A stretch of DNA of 64,000 bases from Pseudocercospora fijiensis CIRAD86 (taxonomy: Eukaryota > Ascomycota > Dothideomycetes > Mycosphaerellales > Mycosphaerellaceae): assembly GCF_000340215.1 (NCBI RefSeq), contig NW_006921538.1, positions 1,550,001 through 1,614,000 of the forward strand. Direction: 5' to 3'. A model generated the notes under the pieces. It was given only the letters and a program-made list of their open reading frames with translations. It was not told the DNA's origin and did no database searches. Each line of letters starts with the position of its first letter. The stretch's first letter is position 1. Position numbers and translations under genes: made by a program. Shown in pieces: positions 22,800 to 33,178 of this stretch.

Positions 22800-23915
22800 A
22801 AGATTTAAGAAGGAGGTGTTTAAGATATTATATAGTCTAGCGCGCTATTACCTCGAGCGGACGCGCCTATAGCAACTAGTATTAAAGGCGTTAGTTAATA
22901 AGCTAAAGGAACACGGTAGTTTAAAGAATAAGCGGTATTTAGTAGAAGCACGAGTTATTATGTTTCTCGTCTATATAGCGTATAATAATACCTACTTAGA
23001 ATTAGCTAGCGAGTTTAGCGTAGCGAAGGGTATACCTAGTCGTATAATTCTAAAGGTATCGAAGAGTCTTTGCCGTATTGCAAAGCGGTAGATCTAGTTG
23101 CTAGACAAGCGCTAGAAACTAGCCTAGTCCGAAGGTAAAGATAGTAGCAAATTCTAGCTATATTTCTAGGGTGTTCTTAGTACGATCGATAGTACGTTAT
23201 TAATTGCTAATCCGAAGAAGATTAACTAAAATCTATACTGTTGTCGGAAGGGCTTTATTGCTACGAATGTAATAGCTACGTATAACTCGATACTACGCTT
23301 CCTATTTATTATACCTAGTTACGAGGGGTTAGCGACAGATAGTACTATATTAAGGAAGGCCTACAACTTAGGCTTCGACGTACTAGATAGATACTTCTAT
23401 CTTGCCGACGGTAGTTATTCCTTTAAAGATCCTCGCCTTCTAGTACTATATTAGAAGACTCGTTACTACCTCCGAGAACAAGGTAACGTAGAAGCTAGGC
23501 CTATAGATTATAAGGAGTTATTTAACCTACGGTATACTTAGCTCTATAACTATATCGAGAGGGTGTTTAGTGTAATAAATCGCCGGTTTAAGATTATTAA
23601 GAAAGGTCTAAGTACGTAGTCTATACTATAGTAGAACCGCTTTATTATCGCCTATACTATTATCTATAACTTTATTTTATCGGACGGCCGTTAACCTCTA
23701 TCTAAGGAGCTACAACTAGTACTAACTAATGCTAAATTAGAAGCCGCGAGAGAGGCGGACTATATAGCTAAAGTCTACGTAGACAATAGGAGGCATGCTA
23801 GCGATAATAACGACGAGACTTATACGGATTATCGTAATCGGATAGCGCGGTAGATGTTTGCTAAGTATATAGGGTAGCAAACGGCTAGAGGGCTCGATAT
23901 AAGGGCGTAGAAGTA
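22800..23915 (+). pseudogene. Harbinger DDE transposase relic
   Basis: The frame stays in register over about 370 codons with RIP-type stops. It shows the DDE_Tnp_4-type blocks: STIDSTLL with the first Asp near 23,170; RKGFIATNVIATYN; GLATDSTILRKAYN; LADGSYSF with the next Asp near 23,405; YKELFNLR; and IERVFSVINRRFKII with the Glu near 23,555. This is the catalytic arrangement of PIF/Harbinger nucleases. A helix-turn-helix-like region (LELASEFSVAKGIPSRIILKV) precedes the nuclease. It is inactive because of internal TAG/TAA codons. Confidence 0.85.
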
Positions 23916-24449
23916 AGAAGTGCTAGTCGGAGTGTAGCGCCGTATATAGCAGAGAAGGGTAGGTAATAGGTAAATATATAGGCGAATAGCGGATAATACT
24001 TTTAGTAAGGGATTTAGTAAGGAAGTCGATTTTGTGTTTTTATAGATATATTCTAATACTATTACTATCTCTCGGAGCCCGCCTCGTCCTCCTATCGAAA
24101 TTCTCGTAGGTTGAAACCGTCGGTTCTTAGCGTTTCGAAGTAAAGTTAAAGTTCGAGTCGTTAGGATATCCTTTCGACGTATATAATAGGCCTCGTACGT
24201 AATTACTTTTTGCTAGTAAAAACTAATAACACCTTTACACAAATTAATAGTATAGATACTAGCGTGCATTTGCAACGAAAAATATTCCTAACTATCCGAA
24301 CTCTAGTATTAAATAGGCCTATATTTGCTATACACTTTTTAATACAATCCCTACTTTCTAACCTATACTATAACACCGACCTATTGCTAATAGCTATACT
24401 GTATATATCTATCTATCTGCTATAGGTACCTATTCTAACGATTATTAGT

Positions 24450-25530
24450 ACGTAGGTCTATTAGTACCGCGTAGAAGTACTCCTCGAATTGCTCGTCGTT
24501 TAGGCTTAACGTAACCTCTACGTAGTTATAATTAGTATCCTTCTTCGTATACTCCCTTACTAATAATATCCTATACGCTATCGACAAATCCTTTCCTACC
24601 TATATATTAGGGTCTAGAAGACGCGCCGTTACGATCTTAATAGTAGAACCGGCTTTAGCAATAGCGGCGGCTTCTTTAGCAATAGTAGCGGCTTAGTCGG
24701 CCTATTTCCTCGCGAGGGTACGTTCTTCCTTAGTATCCTTTACACTCTCCGCTACTATTAATACTAATAGCTCGAAGGCCTTCTAGATAGACTTCGCGAT
24801 AAGGGTATTGCCTTTAGAAGCCTCGTCTTGCTTCTTATAGATACGATTAGCCTCCTTCTATATCTTCTTAGTATGTTTCTCTTATACCTTAGCTATACGT
24901 AGTACTATTAACTGTTCCTTAGTAAACAGCTTCGAGGCGGTAGCTTCTATACCTTCTACTATATCTTCTTCCTCTTCCTTACTATCTAACTTATTTACGC
25001 TACTATCCGCTAGTGCTTCTATAGAGCCTACGTAGTCGCTAACCGCTATATCTTAACCGATTAACTCCTCTATTAACTTATAGTATTTAGGCAATTCGTT
25101 ACGGAATAGAGTACACTTCGTATACTCCTCGAAATAGGTATCTTTAACGTCCGACTTAGTAGTTAGTAGCATACTATTCTAGCTACTAATATGCTTTAAG
25201 TAAGCAACCTATATACCCTAATCTCGCTTAATAGCTATCTACTTATTTTTTAGGTTATTATCGGTCCGCTTAGTACTATACTTCTTATTTATTACCTCCG
25301 CGAGGTTACGAAGGTTACCGATCTTAAAGTTATTAGACTCCGCCTACCGGCTAACCTTTATTAATTCTATTAGCTGCTCGAGGAAGAATTTAGTCTATTT
25401 AGTCGACTAGCGCTCTACCGTCCGCGTCTACTTATTTTTATTAGAGGCAACTAGTAATAGTGTCGCTATCGTACTACGCTTACGAGCCGCTAGCGTCTTT
25501 AGCTACGAATTAGTAGAATTAGTAGATTAA
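24450..25530 (-). pseudogene. Harbinger-associated Myb/SANT-like DNA-binding protein relic
   Basis: On the - strand the frame contains FFLEQLIELIKV, then FKIGNLRNLAEVINKKY, then NNLKNK-stop-IAIKRD-stop, with stops exactly where the Myb/SANT-like family has Trp. The C-terminal part is Lys/Glu-rich with acidic stretches. In PIF/Harbinger elements such a protein helps bring the transposase to the element ends. It is inactivated by RIP-type stops. Confidence 0.75.
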
Positions 25531-25890
25531 GACACTATAGTTGCGAGGATTCGAATAGCGGTAATATAAGAGACTAACTAATTTAAATTGCTAGGTTTTA
25601 CTTACGAAACCGCCCTTCGAACGAGTACTCGATTTCCTTCTATACCGCTCTACGATCCTATACCGCTTCCTATACCGCTTCGAGCCCTATAGCGACTATT
25701 GTATCTACTACTGTAGCTATATACGCTTTAAGCTTTAATATATAGGCCTAAGGTAGAAAGAGAAGGAAGGTTATAGCGGCAGCTGCCGCGGAGGTCCAAT
25801 TTGAACACGTTGCCGTCTAATAATAAACGATTATAAAGCGGCTTCTATAAGAGACGATTATAGCATACGCATAATCGAAACGATTATGCG

Positions 25891-25916
25891 ATAAACGGTA
25901 GCAAGTAGACAGGGCC
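25891..25916 (-). repeat. Right terminal inverted repeat of Harbinger element
   Basis: This is the inverted 26-bp partner of 22,342-22,367 and is followed by TTA at 25,917-25,919. Confidence 0.9.
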
Positions 25917-26123
25917 TTAGTGTCAGATCGAGCATCCCCGGCAGCATGCAAGCAATGCGCATTCACGTACTGTACATGCCGGGAGCTTGTTCCGCTGTTC
26001 AGCTTTGGGACGTCAACACAAATTGTACCTCCGTACCGCGCCGCGACTGCGCACCTCGACAACACCAACCAGCATGGAAAGCATCATTTCTAGCGCTGGC
26101 TTCAGCTGACTATAGACGCCAAT
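25917..26123 (+). promoter_or_regulatory. Short 5' flank of the recyclin gene
   Basis: Only 207 bp separate the transposon end (including its TTA duplication) from the ATG. This includes a C/A-rich stretch just before the start. No specific promoter motif is evident. The Harbinger insertion has probably moved any more distant promoter elements 3.6 kb away. Confidence 0.4.
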
Positions 26124-29048
26124 ATGAGCGGTCGTTCCACGCCGGCGCATCCAAAACACATCCGAAATGCCTCACATCTCGAGCACCTCAAGAAGGTGCA
26201 GATCAATGGCGGGCCTGCACGCAGCAACGAGAATGTCTTTGCTTCGCTGCGGGCGACGTCGATGGTCACGTCCAAGCCATTCTTGCCGGCCGAGCTCATA
26301 GCGACGGTACTAGATTATTTGCCCGTAGACGACTTGCTTCGGTTCGCTCGTGTGTCGCATAGGCTGCAGGAAATGGTATACGACGACACAAGATGGATAC
26401 AAAAGTTGAAATCTATGGGTGCCTGGAATGAAGCTGAGGCCAGACAGCGAGTGGAGGAGGCCATGAAGAGGAAGACCGAAGCACAACTCGCGAAGCAGGC
26501 TTCAAATCAGCAAGGCATCAATGGAACCACTGCCGTCAGGCCGCATGCTGGCAGTGTGACGCTTTTCGACGCAGGCGTTGAAGAGGAGAAAGTGCGAAAG
26601 TCGCTCGACACGCGCCAGAAACCGCCTCCGAGACGGAAGGGCACGCTGGCAGATGGCTTCGACGAGCTTACCGTGTCTGGGTCGCCGTCTTCGCCAATCC
26701 AGGATCAGCTGGATACTCAAGCTGCGCTGCAAGTCTTCAACCGCGTGAGGTCGGTGCGTGGGTTTGCGAGACAAGAGTTTGGCAAAATACATGGTGCGCT
26801 TGGTCCAATATACTTCGATCTCGCCAAATCCAAAGGTCACGCAGACGCGCTCATATTCCGAACGTATCGTGATCCGGAGCAACAGGCCCAAATCCTCAGT
26901 AATCTGAAGCGATTCTCGAAATGTGATCTAAGCGCAGGCTGCGAACAGCGCGAAGAAAGACTTGACTCCATGATAGGCGTCTTCGAGAATGCCGTGCTGA
27001 GGGAGTTTGACCAAGGCTACATAGCTGGAGATGCCACAGGAAGGATGCATCGTTATGCGCATGTCCTGATCACACTCAATGGAGGATCGGCTGTCGTCGA
27101 TGCATTCATTTCTAATCATCCTTTATTGACTCGGGCTATGCGACTGCCTAAGGCTTCGGACTGCCTGGAGGGCTGTGCTCCCGGACATGTTGACCTGAAC
27201 GCATCGCAGCGATACTTCGAGCAATTGGCCAACGTTTTGTTACGACAAGCCGAGATAATCGACCAAGTCTTTCCGCCATCGCTCGACGTTCTCACGATTT
27301 TCTTCCACCGCATATGCGAACAGATAATCTCCGACTACTTGACAGCACTTTTCGATGAAGCGCACAGTAAGGACCTTGAGACTTATGTGAAGGCAGTAGC
27401 TGGAACTCTTGCCCAAGCACTCCGCTTGGTAGCATCGCTGAAGCCAACCAAAGCTTCCCCGCCAGATTTTCTCGATACGGCCAAGAAGACCATAACGCAA
27501 TGCTTCGACAAGCATGTCGGACTTTACTTGGCAGAAGAATATGATGTCTTTCGGAGCAAAGCCGAAGCCGGTGTAAGTCAGTGGGAGAAGGAGCTCTCTG
27601 AACAAGAAGCGACTACAGAGGCGTTCTTCATGTCAAACCTTAACCGACAAGCTGCGAAGCGTGACTTTCTGTCATCCTTCAAAAAGGTGGTCATGATGCC
27701 GGTCAATGTTATCGGTGCGCCATTCGCGTCTGCAAAACCTCCTGACAGCGTTGTATCGAGATCATCGGCCAACTTGAACACAGTCGACACACCGTACACT
27801 GGTGGCAGACCTGGGACGCCGAATTTGTCAGGCGCAGGAACATCACCAAATAGACCGTCAACACCTGCTCAAGAAGCACCAACCACTGAGCTGGCCGCCA
27901 AGACCGCCATCTTGAACTCCAGACTGGAGGGCATCAAGTCGCTGTTCAGTATTGAAGTTGCTCTTAACCTGACGCATCTCGCCAAAGCCTCGATTGAGCG
28001 AACATCTTTAATGGTCCAAATAGGTGGTGAGGACGGCGAAGAAGCAAAGAAGCAATGCAATGCCATCTTCACGACGATGCTAGATATCCTTGGCAATCGG
28101 CACATTAAGAATGGCTTTGACAAGGCCCTCGGACATCTCGGTCAATACAATCCTCGGAAATTCAAGCAAAATCAGCAAGAGTCCGAGACTCAGACGGCTA
28201 GTCACAGCGCCCATGTTGGTGTGGAACCATTGGTGACTTTTTTAGAGCTGGTCAATGTGGGTGACCTCATTCAGCAAATGATCGACGTTTTCTATTCCCA
28301 AGAACTCGTTGCTACTAAGCTCCTGGACTCTGACGACTTCCTTAACCCGGCAGTCAAGGACAAGAAGAAGTTTGAGCAGATGCTGGACGAACGAGTGGCT
28401 GCTGGTCTGAACAAAGGTATAGATGTACTCATGGACGAGGTCGAATACATCTGTGCAACTACACAGACACCCACCGATTTCAATCCCGGCTCTCCAGGTA
28501 TCGTGGACATCGGACCCAGCACCACAGCCAAGCAGATTGTCGATATGGTTAGCGGACACACTGGCATGCTTGTGGGTAGTACCGAAAAGAATATGCTGGA
28601 TGTCTTCAATCAAGAAGTGGGCTTGCGGCTGTTCACGGCCCTGTGCAAGCACTTCAGGCGGCAGCGCATAAGTGTGGATGGCGCCATCAAGCTCATCAGC
28701 GACATCAACCATTACCACTCATACGTATCTACGCTTCGACAAAAGTCGCTGCTGCCCTACTACGAAGCACTTCGCGAGTTGTCACAGATCTACCTAGTCT
28801 ATATCGACCCGCCGGGGTCATATTTCGGGGGTCCAAAGAACAAGCGAGCAAGCCTACTGTCAACCAAAGAGACGATTACAGCCAAGCAAGCGAAGGAGTT
28901 GGCGACTATCATTGCGGACTCGCAGCGCTATCACGGCATTTTCCCAACCGAGGAAGTGTATGAGTTTGCTGAACGCAGGGCTGATTGGTATCTTGTGAAG
29001 GCATATGTGGAGTCTGCCATGTATGGAGTCGGCTGCTCACTGATGTGA
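26124..29048 (+). CDS. RCY1: Recyclin-type F-box / Sec10-like protein with CaaX end
   Basis: This 974-aa intronless protein corresponds to yeast Rcy1 and fission yeast Pof6, which act in endocytic recycling and vesicle delivery at growth sites, with an F-box that binds Skp1. The F-box is roughly residues 53-95 (LPAELIATVLDYLPVDDLLRFARVSH...). The rest, about residues 200-970, is the Sec10-like alpha-helical region with long coiled segments. The last four residues are CSLM, a CaaX box; yeast Rcy1 also ends in a CaaX motif that is farnesylated and anchors it to membranes. Ser/Thr/Pro-rich linkers occur around residues 540-590. The first ATG of the frame gives a typical N-terminus. No frame damage is seen, although a RIP-mutated transposon ends 207 bp upstream. 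Confidence 0.92.
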   Translation: MSGRSTPAHPKHIRNASHLEHLKKVQINGGPARSNENVFASLRATSMVTSKPFLPAELIATVLDYLPVDDLLRFARVSHRLQEMVYDDTRWIQKLKSMGAWNEAEARQRVEEAMKRKTEAQLAKQASNQQGINGTTAVRPHAGSVTLFDAGVEEEKVRKSLDTRQKPPPRRKGTLADGFDELTVSGSPSSPIQDQLDTQAALQVFNRVRSVRGFARQEFGKIHGALGPIYFDLAKSKGHADALIFRTYRDPEQQAQILSNLKRFSKCDLSAGCEQREERLDSMIGVFENAVLREFDQGYIAGDATGRMHRYAHVLITLNGGSAVVDAFISNHPLLTRAMRLPKASDCLEGCAPGHVDLNASQRYFEQLANVLLRQAEIIDQVFPPSLDVLTIFFHRICEQIISDYLTALFDEAHSKDLETYVKAVAGTLAQALRLVASLKPTKASPPDFLDTAKKTITQCFDKHVGLYLAEEYDVFRSKAEAGVSQWEKELSEQEATTEAFFMSNLNRQAAKRDFLSSFKKVVMMPVNVIGAPFASAKPPDSVVSRSSANLNTVDTPYTGGRPGTPNLSGAGTSPNRPSTPAQEAPTTELAAKTAILNSRLEGIKSLFSIEVALNLTHLAKASIERTSLMVQIGGEDGEEAKKQCNAIFTTMLDILGNRHIKNGFDKALGHLGQYNPRKFKQNQQESETQTASHSAHVGVEPLVTFLELVNVGDLIQQMIDVFYSQELVATKLLDSDDFLNPAVKDKKKFEQMLDERVAAGLNKGIDVLMDEVEYICATTQTPTDFNPGSPGIVDIGPSTTAKQIVDMVSGHTGMLVGSTEKNMLDVFNQEVGLRLFTALCKHFRRQRISVDGAIKLISDINHYHSYVSTLRQKSLLPYYEALRELSQIYLVYIDPPGSYFGGPKNKRASLLSTKETITAKQAKELATIIADSQRYHGIFPTEEVYEFAERRADWYLVKAYVESAMYGVGCSLM

Positions 29049-29982
29049 AATGGTAACGAGCTTGAAGTATAAGATGGTAAACAGGCCGCAGAAATGGTAG
29101 GTTCAAAGTCCATAAAAGCGGCAGGTACATATCAGTGCTGCAATCCTCAATCTCCTTCCAGGAATTCTCTTCACCATATCATTGATTTCACATGTTAAAG
29201 ACATGGCATGAAGCCCACACCCTCCAAAAGTAAGCGCAGATCTAGGATCAAAAGCATCTCAGCTGGCTGGAAAAAGGCCACCATCATGACGACTGGCACG
29301 AATGCTTACAAATTCACAGGTGACTATAGCAAAGCTCGCAGCTGCACGATACAAGAAAGCAGCTCTGTCTCGAATCTGGTCGTATTATAAAGAGACATAA
29401 ACTTCGAGCGCACAGCTCCAATCGTACTCCTACGCAAAACCCAACCACCAACCTCACTCCCTTCTCAGACCAAGCCCGTCGAAATCTGCATCGTGACTCC
29501 CAATCAACCACAAAGAAACCCTTGCCGGCCTCGTACGTCTCGGCATTGTGAATTCTCTCCGAAGACCGCGACGAAGTAAACTTCCTCACCTTTCTCCATC
29601 GACAGGTATGGTGGTTTGTGAAGTCATGCAATTTATCTCTGGACGTACGCTTATGCAGAATTTTTTCGTATGAGACCCAGAATGTTAAGTCTTGTAATGA
29701 TATTGATAATCTTGCGTGGTTCAAATATATACAACTGTCGAACTCGCTTCCGTTGGCATCAAGCTGGAAGCTACCTTACTCCCATGGCATGGAACGATTT
29801 ACCCACGACCTCCTCTTCTTACTCAATAGGAAATCGGTTGTTTGTGACAGCCTGACTACTCACACTGTAGGACTGCTTCCACGTGGCAAACGACTACTGA
29901 GATACAGGTGCACGCTGAGTTGGTAGCTAGAAGAATCCAGCAACCTAGGCACTCCTCCTTCACTTCTCCCATTCAATTCACT
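29049..29982. other. Convergent intergenic region
   Basis: These 934 bp lie between the 3' ends of the recyclin gene (+) and the epoxide hydrolase gene (-). Short frames exist but overlap on opposite strands, lack domains and have unremarkable composition. I found no tRNA-like folds or repeats. Confidence 0.45.
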
Positions 29983-31077
29983 TCACCCAAACCTCCTCCC
30001 CAACCACTCCTCAAGAATCCCCGCAATCTCGAGCGGTTTCTCATAAAGAACCCAATGACCCGCCTCAACAACCCTCTCCTCCAAATCCCGCACCAACCCA
30101 GCTTTCTTCGCATCATCCATCAAATCAGTCCTACAAACCCAATCCCCGGTTTGCCCAATATACAGCACCGGAACCTCAATTCTCGCCCCATCCTCCTCCT
30201 CAAGAATCGCCCTCTCATCTTCAATCATAGAATTATCCTTCAAAGAATGATAATACTGCACCGGCCCCTCAAACCCATCCCTCGTCATCCTCTCCTTAAA
30301 CCGAGCGAAAAGCTCCGGATCACGAGCATAAGGCTTTAATTCCACGATTCGATCCTTCCAAGTTCCGGTTTGCGTCACATAATCATACATGGCGTGCGGA
30401 GAACAAAACATTTCTCGCATCCAAACATCTCTCCCGGAGTTTTCATCGATGAAGTTTCCATGATTGACTTCATAGAATCTTTCGATATTTTTCCGCATGA
30501 GGTTCGCAGCGTCGGGATGCGTGAAGAAATTCCAGTATTCCCATTGCGGGTAGCCGAAACGTTGGGAAGTTTCTTCGTTGGCGGAGGTTAGGTTGAAAGG
30601 GTTGGGGGAAGGGATTTGGTAGGCGAGAGAGAGGAGGGAAAGGCCGATGCAGCGGTGTTTGTTGTAGAGATAAAAGCGTTGGGAGGTTGCGGAGCCCCAG
30701 TCGTGGCCTATGGGGATGATGTTGTTGGGGACTTTTTCGAGATCGAGGATTTGGGAGATGCTGGTGGATTGGGTTTTGTAGTTGTAGAGTTTTGTGTCGA
30801 TGGGTTTGGAGGAGTCGCCGAAACCGAGGAGGTCGATGATTATGAAGGGGTAGCGGAGGGAGAGGAAGGTTGGTACCGCGCCTGCCCACATGTATGCATC
30901 GTCTGGATAGCCGTGAAGAAACATCAGTGTTGGAACATTCTCTTTCAGCTTGTCGTTGAAGTCCGGAGAGAGGTAGTAGGAGTATTGGAGATTCTCTGGC
31001 GATGTGATGAGTGTCCTGTGGGTGAGTTTTTCCATATTGGAGATTTGCTCCGCAGCTGACTGTTTCGAGTCGGACAT
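29983..31077 (-). CDS. Epoxide hydrolase-like alpha/beta hydrolase
   Basis: The protein is 364 aa and intronless. It has the alpha/beta-hydrolase fold with the oxyanion motif HGYPDD, the nucleophile elbow GHDWGSA (catalytic Asp about residue 125), an acid Asp near GQTGDWVCRTD (about 309) and the catalytic His in EAGHW (about 342). An Asp nucleophile in GHDWG is typical of soluble epoxide hydrolases and haloalkane dehalogenases. The cap has a GPVQYYHSL stretch resembling the Tyr-containing G-x-x-x-Y-Y block of epoxide hydrolases, where Tyr polarises the epoxide. No signal peptide is present, so it is likely cytosolic. Substrate is unknown; detoxification or fatty-acid epoxide opening are possible. 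No biosynthetic cluster genes are nearby. Confidence 0.88.
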   Translation of the reverse strand: MSDSKQSAAEQISNMEKLTHRTLITSPENLQYSYYLSPDFNDKLKENVPTLMFLHGYPDDAYMWAGAVPTFLSLRYPFIIIDLLGFGDSSKPIDTKLYNYKTQSTSISQILDLEKVPNNIIPIGHDWGSATSQRFYLYNKHRCIGLSLLSLAYQIPSPNPFNLTSANEETSQRFGYPQWEYWNFFTHPDAANLMRKNIERFYEVNHGNFIDENSGRDVWMREMFCSPHAMYDYVTQTGTWKDRIVELKPYARDPELFARFKERMTRDGFEGPVQYYHSLKDNSMIEDERAILEEEDGARIEVPVLYIGQTGDWVCRTDLMDDAKKAGLVRDLEERVVEAGHWVLYEKPLEIAGILEEWLGRRFG

Positions 31078-31838
31078 GATTGCGGTATTGATATCGAAGT
31101 CAAGTCAGTCGGGAGAGAGATTGAGAGGAAGAAGTTGTGCTGCATCGTGAAAAGTTAATTGATCTGTCACCTTACTATGGATGTGCAAGTGACGTCGCCA
31201 TATTTATCGATACCCCTCCCCCTCCATCAAGCGGAAGTCTAGAAGTGCAGTGCCAATGCCTCCTACATCCCCTCCCGCTCAGACGGAGATACTGTAAGCG
31301 CTTTCTTGGGAGTGCTTACAGTTACCGTGCCTGCAAGTTGGGCCGATAACATGTACGCAACGTGTGATGTTCTACTCGTAAGATTTAAGACGTCCTTTGC
31401 TTAGAGGATATGCAAACTCAGTCGTCGCGTTGCTGTGTCTCCAGCACAGTCAGATGTGTTGCACGCTCGCCGAAACAATGCTCAGGAAATGCTCATCAAA
31501 AATGGCCGGCGTTGCATAGAAGGTAAGACCTGCAAGAGAGGCTCACAGAGCTGACTTGGTTCTTGTCACTGCTGTAGGTGCTCGCTCCTCGTGATGTGCA
31601 GACCTGATGGAGTAGCGATTGCTGCGTATTTGGTTCGGATTACCAATTCAAATCGTCATCATGCTGATGTGGCACATGTGTAAGGCGCCGTCAACCAGGT
31701 TGTTGAAAAAGGCGATGCTCGGAGCAAGCAAAGTTGGACGCTGGTTGAAGACGACCAGGCGTATTCATGCATCTGGTCATCATATGCAGTTTCGGGCATG
31801 CCCGCATGAAGGTGGACCGGGGTAGGTAGAAAGGCTGA
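31078..31838. other. Intergenic region upstream of epoxide hydrolase gene
   Basis: These 761 bp should contain the hydrolase promoter and the 3' end of the small secreted protein gene. Small frames (for example 31,619-31,825) have no support. Nothing else is recognisable. Confidence 0.4.
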
Positions 31839-32664
31839 TCAAGGATCCTTGTCAACGCCTACAGCCTCGCGCAGCGAGCGGAATTCGAAGTAGATCGCAA
31901 AGCCTGGATGTATCTGCGGGCGATAGTTGTGGCTGAAGATGAGCGTCAGACGTGGACGAAGGGGCATTGCTGTGCATCATGTGAACGGCGTTGTAAAGTA
32001 AAGTGTGGTTGCACATGATGTGGTAATGATAAGATCTATTTCAGACAATCAGCATTAAGCTTACTTCATGCTCGTGCAAATATCCGCATTTCCTGGGTAT
32101 CTTTCTGCATCCTCGTCGATTTTTGTACAAGCATATTGCTCTGATAGCCATATCTACTGGTCTGCTGTTCCTGCGGTCGTCCTCGAGAAGTCCAAATGGG
32201 GTCTTGTTCTCTTTGAACCATTGGGTCTGCTTGAAGCCACCGAAAAGTCGAGGTTGATCAATCGCGCCAAAGACGTCGCTCTCATCGCTCTTTGTAGATT
32301 TCTGTCAATAGTGTTGTGCTGCCAAAATCAGTAGATGCAATAGAAAAGTTAGCCAGATCTCGGCAACTCACGCTACAATGACTGGTCTAGTATATTGAGC
32401 CTCTGTTTCTAAAGGCGTGCCTGTGATTTGTGGTGGCGCTGTGAAAGGCTTCCGGTGCGGGTTCTTCCACCCTGTAAATGCCTTGTGCGCGTCTCGCTCT
32501 TCGATAACATTGCGGGTCAAGAACTTGCGAGCGTCGAGCGTCTCATGTGGTGAGTGATTTTCAGAGTCCCAATTGGGGTCCCAATGTGTGAACGCCCTCC
32601 GTGGTTCGCAGGCGCCAAGTGTCGCAAACACTAGAAGGACTTCTAGCAGAGTCGTTGGAAGCAT
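31839..32664 (-). CDS. Small predicted secreted protein, multi-exon, middle part uncertain
   Basis: Exon 1 (32,664-32,372) starts with a clear signal peptide (MLPTTLLEVLLVFATLGACE) followed by a hydrophilic, Cys-poor region rich in His, Pro and Trp. It ends at GTGAGT with a GGCTAAC branch site. The last exon probably starts near 31,944 or 31,914 and ends at the TGA at 31,839-31,841, encoding IHPGFAIYFEFRSLREAV and a short tail. Between them, one open frame (32,287-32,065) reads DVFGAIDQPRLFGGFKQTQ..., while a second frame closer to 32,065 reads KIDEDAERYPGNADI and then a GTAAGC donor. An additional short intron may therefore switch frames. The total would be about 190-200 aa. I recognise no family. 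Its position beside a large RIP block is like that of many fungal effector candidates, but function is unknown. Confidence 0.45.
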
Positions 32665-33110
32665 CTTGAATGATGTGTTCTGTCGCTACAGTAAATCGTA
32701 CTTTGATGGGAGCAACCAAGGTGTGTCGATCTTTTGTCTTTTGTTCCTGGCACAAGAATTCCACGGGCATACATATGATGTAGAAGGTCACGGCTGACAG
32801 GCGTTCCTCCCAACGTTGTCGCGTGACTGAGAATGAGACAATCAGGTGTGCTGACAGGACTGGAAGGGGCGCAGGAGAATATAAGCTGAAGAATGCTCAA
32901 AAAGGAGACATGGGAAAGATTTGAGTACGAAGTGAGTGTAATACAAAAGTGGCGGGCGCCAGTAGAGAGAGTACGAAATGGTTACATCTAAGATAGAGGC
33001 TTCCGCGGTCGCTCGAGACACCCCATAGGTGCGTTCAGTGACGTCCAGAATATCGGCAGAGTGCTGTTGAGAGTTGGCCGATTCGAGCAGCGTGAGAGGC
33101 CTATCTCCCA
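32665..33110. promoter_or_regulatory. 5' flank of the small secreted protein gene
   Basis: This is unique sequence without a supported gene; frames on both strands overlap. It ends at the inverted repeat that marks the edge of the next repeat block. Confidence 0.35.
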
Positions 33111-33178
33111 TCAGACCCTTGCTAAGAGCGCACGAGCCACCGGTTTATTTATAAACCCCTTGCGTAGCAAGGGTCTGA
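33111..33178. repeat. 13-bp inverted repeat, possible miniature transposon end
   Basis: TCAGACCCTTGCT at 33,111-33,123 is the exact reverse complement of AGCAAGGGTCTGA at 33,166-33,178. Between them lies an inner hairpin GGTTTA/TAAACC. The right arm also holds the palindrome CCCTTGC-GTA-GCAAGGG. Such ends resemble those of pogo/Tc1-like fungal elements, so this may be a 68-bp remnant at the edge of the RIP block. No TA duplication is evident. Confidence 0.55.

Larger units (their letters stand above)
22342..25916 (+). mobile_element. PIF/Harbinger DNA transposon, structurally complete, RIP-inactivated
   Basis: This 3,575-bp element has 26-bp terminal inverted repeats starting GGCCCTGTCTACTTGC, with one mismatch between the ends, and the TTA target duplication. 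It carries a + strand transposase relic and a - strand Myb/SANT relic facing each other, the usual two-gene design of the superfamily. Near both ends the motif CGATTAT and its complement recur many times, suggesting subterminal binding sites. The interior is TpA-rich with Trp/Gln stops. It sits between the divergently transcribed Pro-rich and recyclin genes, about 450 bp and 208 bp from their start codons. Confidence 0.9.
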
